NCBI RefSeq assembly: GCF_017948245.1
Contig: NZ_CP072868.1
Coordinates: 372,001-436,000 of the forward strand
DNA length: 64,000 nucleotides
Direction: 5' to 3'
DNA from: Rhizobium sp. NLR16a
GTDB lineage: Bacteria; Pseudomonadota; Alphaproteobacteria; Rhizobiales; Rhizobiaceae
In this document: piece by piece, positions 60,305 through 64,000 of the stretch
Layout of the letters: the number at the start of each line of letters is the position of its first letter
Position numbering within the stretch: the first letter of the stretch is position 1
Program-made: the position numbers and the translations under genes
Notes under the pieces: generated by a model
The model's input: the letters and a program-made list of their open reading frames with translations, nothing else
What the model was told of the DNA's origin: nothing
Databases searched by the model: none

Positions 60305-61009
60305 ATGAGTTCGAACGACTTCATCACATTATTCTTCCTGGTGGCGGCGGTGCTGATTTTCTTTCAGCTCCGTTCCGTGCTCGGGCGCCGCACTGGCAAT
60401 GAGAAGCCGCCGCGCGATCTCTATAGCCCGCGCGATGCGGCTCCGCCCGAGGCCGCTGATGCCGGTAAGGTCGTGACCCTCCCGCGCCGTGATGCGACAG
60501 CCGACGATGAGGATCGCTTCTCCGCCATCGACGCCTTTGCCGCACCGGGGACACCGCTCAACGAATCGCTGCGCGCCCTGAACAAGGCCGATCCTTCCTT
60601 CAGCCCGAAGGAGTTTCTGAACGGCGCCCGCATGGCCTACGAAATGGTCGTCATGGCCTATGCCGATGGTGACCGCAAAACGCTGAAGAGCCTTTTGTCC
60701 CGCGAGGTCTATGACGGGTTCGAGGCGGCCATCGCCGAGCGTGAAACCCGGGGCGAGAAGGTCAAGTCCACCTTCGTCGGTATCGACAAGGCCGAAATCA
60801 CCCATGCCGAGACGAAGGGCAGCGAAGCACAGATCACCGTGCGCATCGTCAGCCAGCTGATATCGGCGACTTACGACAAGGCGGATGTCCTGATCGAGGG
60901 CGACGCCGAAAACGTCGCCGAGGTCAACGACCTCTGGACCTTCGCCCGCGACACCCGCTCGCGCGATCCGAACTGGAAACTTGTGGCGACCGAATCGGAA
61001 CATGAGTGA
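60305..61009 (+). CDS. Tim44/TimA-domain inner-membrane protein
   Basis: 234 residues. One N-terminal helix (DFITLFFLVAAVLIFFQL), an acidic linker, then a Tim44-like domain (SPKEFLNGARMAYEMVVMAYADGDRKTLKSLLSREVYDGFEAAI through DLWTFARDTRSRDPNWKLVAT). Mitochondrial Tim44 tethers the import motor; bacterial relatives are thought to act at the inner membrane. Start 60305 was chosen for the hydrophobic start and AGGAT. Overlaps mltA by 8 bases. Confidence 0.9.
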   Translation: MSSNDFITLFFLVAAVLIFFQLRSVLGRRTGNEKPPRDLYSPRDAAPPEAADAGKVVTLPRRDATADDEDRFSAIDAFAAPGTPLNESLRALNKADPSFSPKEFLNGARMAYEMVVMAYADGDRKTLKSLLSREVYDGFEAAIAERETRGEKVKSTFVGIDKAEITHAETKGSEAQITVRIVSQLISATYDKADVLIEGDAENVAEVNDLWTFARDTRSRDPNWKLVATESEHE

Positions 61010-62144
61010 TCAGGCATCGGACTTCGTCCTGCAAGCCATCAGCTTCGATCGTTTGGAAGGCTGGAAGGATGATGATCCCTCCGGCCTTTTTGAAGTGATG
61101 CGACACTGCCGGCGGCAGATCACCGACGTCAAACCCTACCGCACCGGGTCGCTCGGCCTGAGCGCGGAGGACTTGCTTCCGCTTCTGATGGACGCTGAAA
61201 ATTTTACGCCGTCGTCGCCGGCAGCGGCGCGCACTTTTTTCGAAACGCGTTGCCTGCCCTTTCTGATCCGCCGCAAGGACGGCAAGTCCGGTTTCGTCAC
61301 CGCCTTTTACGAGCCGGAGATCGAGGTATCGGATCGGCCAAACGAGGTTTTCCGTTTTCCCTTCTACAGCCGTCCGAACGATCTGATCGATCTCGATGAC
61401 GGCAATCGTCCGGCCGAATTGGATGGATCCTATGCTTTCGGCCGACTGCATGACGACGGCCGCATTGGCGCTTATCCGGATCGCCGCGAGATCGATCAGG
61501 GCTTTCTCGACGGCCGCGGCCTCGAAATCGCCTGGGCGAAATCGAAGGTCGATGTTTTCTTCGTCCACGTGCAGGGCGCCGCGCGCCTGCGTTATCGAGA
61601 CGGGCGTATCGGCCGTATCACTTACGCGGCAAAAGCAGGGCATCCCTTCTCGGCAATCGGCAAGCTCTTGATCGACCGCGGTGAAATCGACCGTGGCGAG
61701 ATTTCCATGCAGTCGATCCGCGCCTGGCTAGCCCGCAATTCCGAGCGGGTGGATGAGGTTCTATGGCATAACCGCTCTTATATTTTCTTCCGCGAAACGC
61801 CCTCGCGGGCTATCAGCCTGCGAACCGCTGATACTGAGGCCGGTCCGATCGCCGCCGCCAAGGTGCCGCTTCTCGCCGGGCGCTCGCTTGCGGTCGACCG
61901 GCTGATCCATACCTTCGGTTTCCCCTTTTTCATCCGCGCCGACAGCCTCACTCATCTTGATCATGGCCGCCCCTTCCGCCGGCTGATGCTGGCGCTCGAT
62001 ACAGGCTCGGCGATCGTCGGGCCTGCGCGCGGCGATATTTTTACCGGTTCGGGGGACTTGGCCGGAGAACGCGCCGGCACCGTCCGAAACGATGCCGATT
62101 TCGTCATCCTCATCCCCAACGCCGCCGCCGGACGTTTCAACTGA
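61002..62144 (+). CDS. mltA: MltA-domain lytic murein transglycosylase
   Basis: 380 residues. TAFYEPEIEVSDRP, YPDRREIDQGFLDGRGLEIAWAKSKVDVFFVHVQGAARLRYRDG and LALDTGSAIVGPARGDIFTGSGDLAGERAGTV are MltA and 3D-domain marks, the last holding the catalytic aspartates. It should cut peptidoglycan with 1,6-anhydro ends. No signal peptide or lipobox appears at MSDQASDF, and none can be gained from upstream in-frame codons, although its substrate is periplasmic. Ends one base inside smr. Confidence 0.9.
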   Translation: MSDQASDFVLQAISFDRLEGWKDDDPSGLFEVMRHCRRQITDVKPYRTGSLGLSAEDLLPLLMDAENFTPSSPAAARTFFETRCLPFLIRRKDGKSGFVTAFYEPEIEVSDRPNEVFRFPFYSRPNDLIDLDDGNRPAELDGSYAFGRLHDDGRIGAYPDRREIDQGFLDGRGLEIAWAKSKVDVFFVHVQGAARLRYRDGRIGRITYAAKAGHPFSAIGKLLIDRGEIDRGEISMQSIRAWLARNSERVDEVLWHNRSYIFFRETPSRAISLRTADTEAGPIAAAKVPLLAGRSLAVDRLIHTFGFPFFIRADSLTHLDHGRPFRRLMLALDTGSAIVGPARGDIFTGSGDLAGERAGTVRNDADFVILIPNAAAGRFN

Positions 62145-62713
62145 TGGCCAGGGATCGCAAGCTCAGCGCCGATGAGAGGATTCTGTGGGGCAAGGTTGCC
62201 CGCAGCACGCGGCCGATGCCCGGCAAGGCGAACGAGTTGACCGAGCTTGACGCTTTTCTTGCCGAAACCGAAGCGGCAGCCGAACGGCAGACAGCCGAAA
62301 AGCAGACCTCCGTTTCGCCGACGGCGGCACAGCCGGCCCCACCGTCGACGCCGAGACAGCCGGCTAAGGTGCACCATCCGCTGGAAAGGCCGGTCAAGCG
62401 CAAGATCGCCAAGGGCCGTCTGGCGCTCGAGGCGCGCATCGATCTGCATGGCCTGGTGCAGAGCGAGGCCCATGTCATCCTCCTCGATTTTTTGATCCGC
62501 GCCCATGAGCGCGGCATGCGCCATGTGCTTGTCATCACCGGCAAGGGCAGCTCCCTGGGCAGCGAAGGTGCATTGAAGCGGGCCGTCCCCCTGTGGTTCT
62601 CGAAGCCCGAATTCCGCTACCTGATCTCCTCCTACGAGTCCGCCGCGCAGCATCATGGCGGCGACGGCGCGCTCTATATTCGCCTGTCGCGGCGGCATGG
62701 GGAAAAGCCATGA
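62144..62713 (+). CDS. Smr-domain protein (SmrA-like)
   Basis: 189 residues. The C-terminal Smr domain reads ARIDLHGLVQSEAHVILLDFLIRAHERGMRHVLVITGKGSSLGSEGALKRAVPLWF, with DLHG and TGKG motifs. Such domains are endonucleases; recent work links some to ribosome rescue. The N-terminal part is charged and Pro-rich. Coupled by one base to mltA and by 4 bases to the XRE gene. Confidence 0.9.
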   Translation: MARDRKLSADERILWGKVARSTRPMPGKANELTELDAFLAETEAAAERQTAEKQTSVSPTAAQPAPPSTPRQPAKVHHPLERPVKRKIAKGRLALEARIDLHGLVQSEAHVILLDFLIRAHERGMRHVLVITGKGSSLGSEGALKRAVPLWFSKPEFRYLISSYESAAQHHGGDGALYIRLSRRHGEKP

Positions 62714-63087
62714 CTCCCTTCGGAGAGGCGGTTCGCAGGCTGAGAGCCCGCAAGGGCGTCTCGCAGAAGGAGATGGCCGAAGCGCTGAACGTCTCCCCCG
62801 CCTATCTCTCGGCGCTCGAACATGGCAAGCGCGGCCTGCCGACATTCGACCTGCTGCAGCGCATCGCCGGCTATTTCAACATCATCTGGGACGAGGCCGA
62901 GGAACTGTTCCTGCTTGCCCGTTCCTCCAACCCCCGCGTCGTCATCGACACGTCGGGCCTGCCGCCGGAATATACCGAATTCGCCAACCGGCTGGCCCGG
63001 CGGATCCGCAGCCTTGACAGTGCAGAGATAGGCCGGCTATCGGCTGTTCTCGAAAATGACGGCAAAGGCGACGGAAAAGCGTCATAA
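62710..63087 (+). CDS. XRE-family helix-turn-helix regulator
   Basis: 125 residues. Helix-turn-helix at about 10-60 (FGEAVRRLRARKGVSQKEMAEALNVSPAYLSALEHGKRGLPTFDLLQRIAGYF) followed by an acidic tail domain with VIDTSGLPPEYTEFANRLARRI. Function unknown; it sits just before gyrB and may be linked with its expression. It overlaps smr by 4 bases. Confidence 0.9.
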   Translation: MTPFGEAVRRLRARKGVSQKEMAEALNVSPAYLSALEHGKRGLPTFDLLQRIAGYFNIIWDEAEELFLLARSSNPRVVIDTSGLPPEYTEFANRLARRIRSLDSAEIGRLSAVLENDGKGDGKAS

Positions 63088-63122
63088 TCCCCTGTTTTAT
63101 GGCTTGTTCAGGGGACTTGCCA

Positions 63123-63151
63123 TTGGGAACCGGGCTCAAAAAACCTATATA
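63123..63151 (+). promoter_or_regulatory. Candidate promoter of gyrB
   Basis: TTGGGA, 17-base spacer, TATATA, 71 bases before the gyrB ATG. The -35 match is weak. Confidence 0.45.
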
Positions 63152-63222
63152 CGAGAGTGAAGAAAGCCGGTGATTCGCAGGGCGCGCCGCCGCTTTACGA
63201 CAACAGGGAAAATCTCGACAGA

Positions 63223-64000
63223 ATGAGCGATACATCCGCGACGGAAAACGGCGTAAGCAGCGAATATGGCGCAGATTCCATCAAGGTCCTGAAGGGCCTC
63301 GACGCCGTGCGCAAGCGCCCCGGCATGTATATCGGCGACACTGACGATGGCTCCGGCCTCCACCACATGGTCTATGAAGTTGTCGACAACGCGATCGACG
63401 AAGCGCTTGCCGGTCATGCCGACATCGTCACCGTCACTCTCAATCCGGATGGTTCGGTAACGGTCACCGACAACGGCCGCGGCATCCCGACCGACATCCA
63501 TAGCGGCGAAGGCGTGTCGGCAGCGGAAGTCATCATGACGCAGCTGCATGCCGGCGGCAAATTCGACCAGAATTCCTACAAGGTCTCCGGCGGTCTGCAC
63601 GGCGTCGGTGTTTCCGTCGTCAACGCGCTCTCGGTCTGGCTGAAGCTGAAGATCCGCCGCCATGGCAAGATCCATGAAATGAGCTTCACTCATGGCGTCG
63701 CCGATGCTCCGCTGAAGGTCACGGGCGATGCCCCCGATTCGACCGGTACGGAAGTCAGCTTCATGCCGAGCAGCGAAACCTTCACCATGACCGAATTCGA
63801 TTACGGGACGCTGGAGCACCGCCTGCGTGAACTCGCCTTTCTGAATTCCGGCGTCCGTATTCTCCTGGCCGACAAGCGTCATTCCGATATCAAGCAGGAG
63901 GAAATGCGCTATGATGGCGGCCTCGAGGCTTTCGTCTCTTATCTCGACCGCGCCAAGAAGCCGCTCGTCGACAAGCCGGTCGCCATCCGCGGCGAAAAGG
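63223..64000 (+). CDS. gyrB: DNA gyrase subunit B (partial, N-terminal ~259 residues)
   Basis: Open frame running to the window edge; the family is about 800 residues. GHKL ATPase marks: [37 protein letters not shown] (with the catalytic Glu and Asn region), [57 protein letters not shown]. It introduces negative supercoils with GyrA. The ATG at 63223 is the first in frame; no strong ribosome site is visible. Position beside the origin is common in alphaproteobacteria. Confidence 0.96.
   Translation, partial: MSDTSATENGVSSEYGADSIKVLKGLDAVRKRPGMYIGDTDDGSGLHHMVYEVVDNAIDEALAGHADIVTVTLNPDGSVTVTDNGRGIPTDIHSGEGVSAAEVIMTQLHAGGKFDQNSYKVSGGLHGVGVSVVNALSVWLKLKIRRHGKIHEMSFTHGVADAPLKVTGDAPDSTGTEVSFMPSSETFTMTEFDYGTLEHRLRELAFLNSGVRILLADKRHSDIKQEEMRYDGGLEAFVSYLDRAKKPLVDKPVAIRGEK

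Noticed and set aside
63088..63115. TCCCCTG-N14-CAGGGGA inverted repeat after the XRE gene
   Set aside because: No U-run and a large loop; may be a weak terminator or operator but not enough to call.

Overview
The window looks like part of the main chromosome of a Rhizobium-type alphaproteobacterium (R. etli / R. leguminosarum group). GC content is high. Family matches and gene order agree: imuA-imuB-dnaE2, large NAD-dependent glutamate dehydrogenase, the TrcR/DUF1013 regulator, rho-hemJ-hemE next to the pyruvate-dikinase regulator, maf-aroE-coaE-dnaQ, and Tim44-like-mltA-smr-XRE-gyrB. It also carries short palindromic intergenic repeats of the kind found in rhizobial genomes. No tRNA, rRNA, insertion sequence, prophage or CRISPR array was seen. 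The window is almost entirely ordinary core chromosome, and dnaE2 (left) and gyrB (right) run off its ends.

Layout. 1-4.3 kb: LexA-controlled mutagenesis operon on the minus strand. 4.4-6.9 kb: small genes (zincin-like protease, DUF1737, CitE-like lyase, membrane peptide, VOC protein). 7-10 kb: leuD and leuB around a divergent serine/threonine dehydratase. 10-13 kb: PAP2 phosphatase and an MHS-family transporter with a very large periplasmic loop. 13-15.5 kb: a three-gene ABC export/lipoprotein-release type module with a His-rich loop and a Tat-exported CPFC protein. 15.7-23.2 kb: alkaline phosphatase behind a PHO box, asd, lytic transglycosylase, diguanylate cyclase, carbonic anhydrase, pdxY. 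23.5-31.3 kb: giant GDH, UMF1-type transporter, purH. 31.5-36.1 kb: heparinase-like, rsmB, htpX, sdhAF4. 36-41 kb: acs and a propionyl-CoA-synthetase-like gene on either side of trcR. 41-46 kb: yggS, leuS-lptE-holA. 46-55 kb: minus-strand block parB-parA-rsmG-mnmG-mnmE-rho-hemJ-hemE. 55.0-55.4 kb: candidate chromosomal origin. 55.4-64 kb: ppsR-maf-aroE-coaE-dnaQ, secB and fxsA (minus), Tim44-like-mltA-smr-XRE, gyrB.

The main functional picture is an origin/segregation domain. The 400-bp gap between hemE and ppsR has an AT-rich edge and DnaA boxes, and genes mostly point away from it on both sides. parAB lies about 7 kb away, and five parS-like CACGTG palindromes are scattered over the window, one a perfect 16-mer inside rsmG. 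Three regulatory sites are well supported by their position and exact spacing: a GTTC-N7-GTTC SOS box before imuA, a two-repeat PHO box before the alkaline phosphatase, and intrinsic terminators after several genes. I found no clearly new defence or mobile system. The least explained items are the His-rich ABC module, the enlarged MHS transporter, the DnaE2 without PHP metal ligands, and the ParB-site palindromes embedded in coding sequence.
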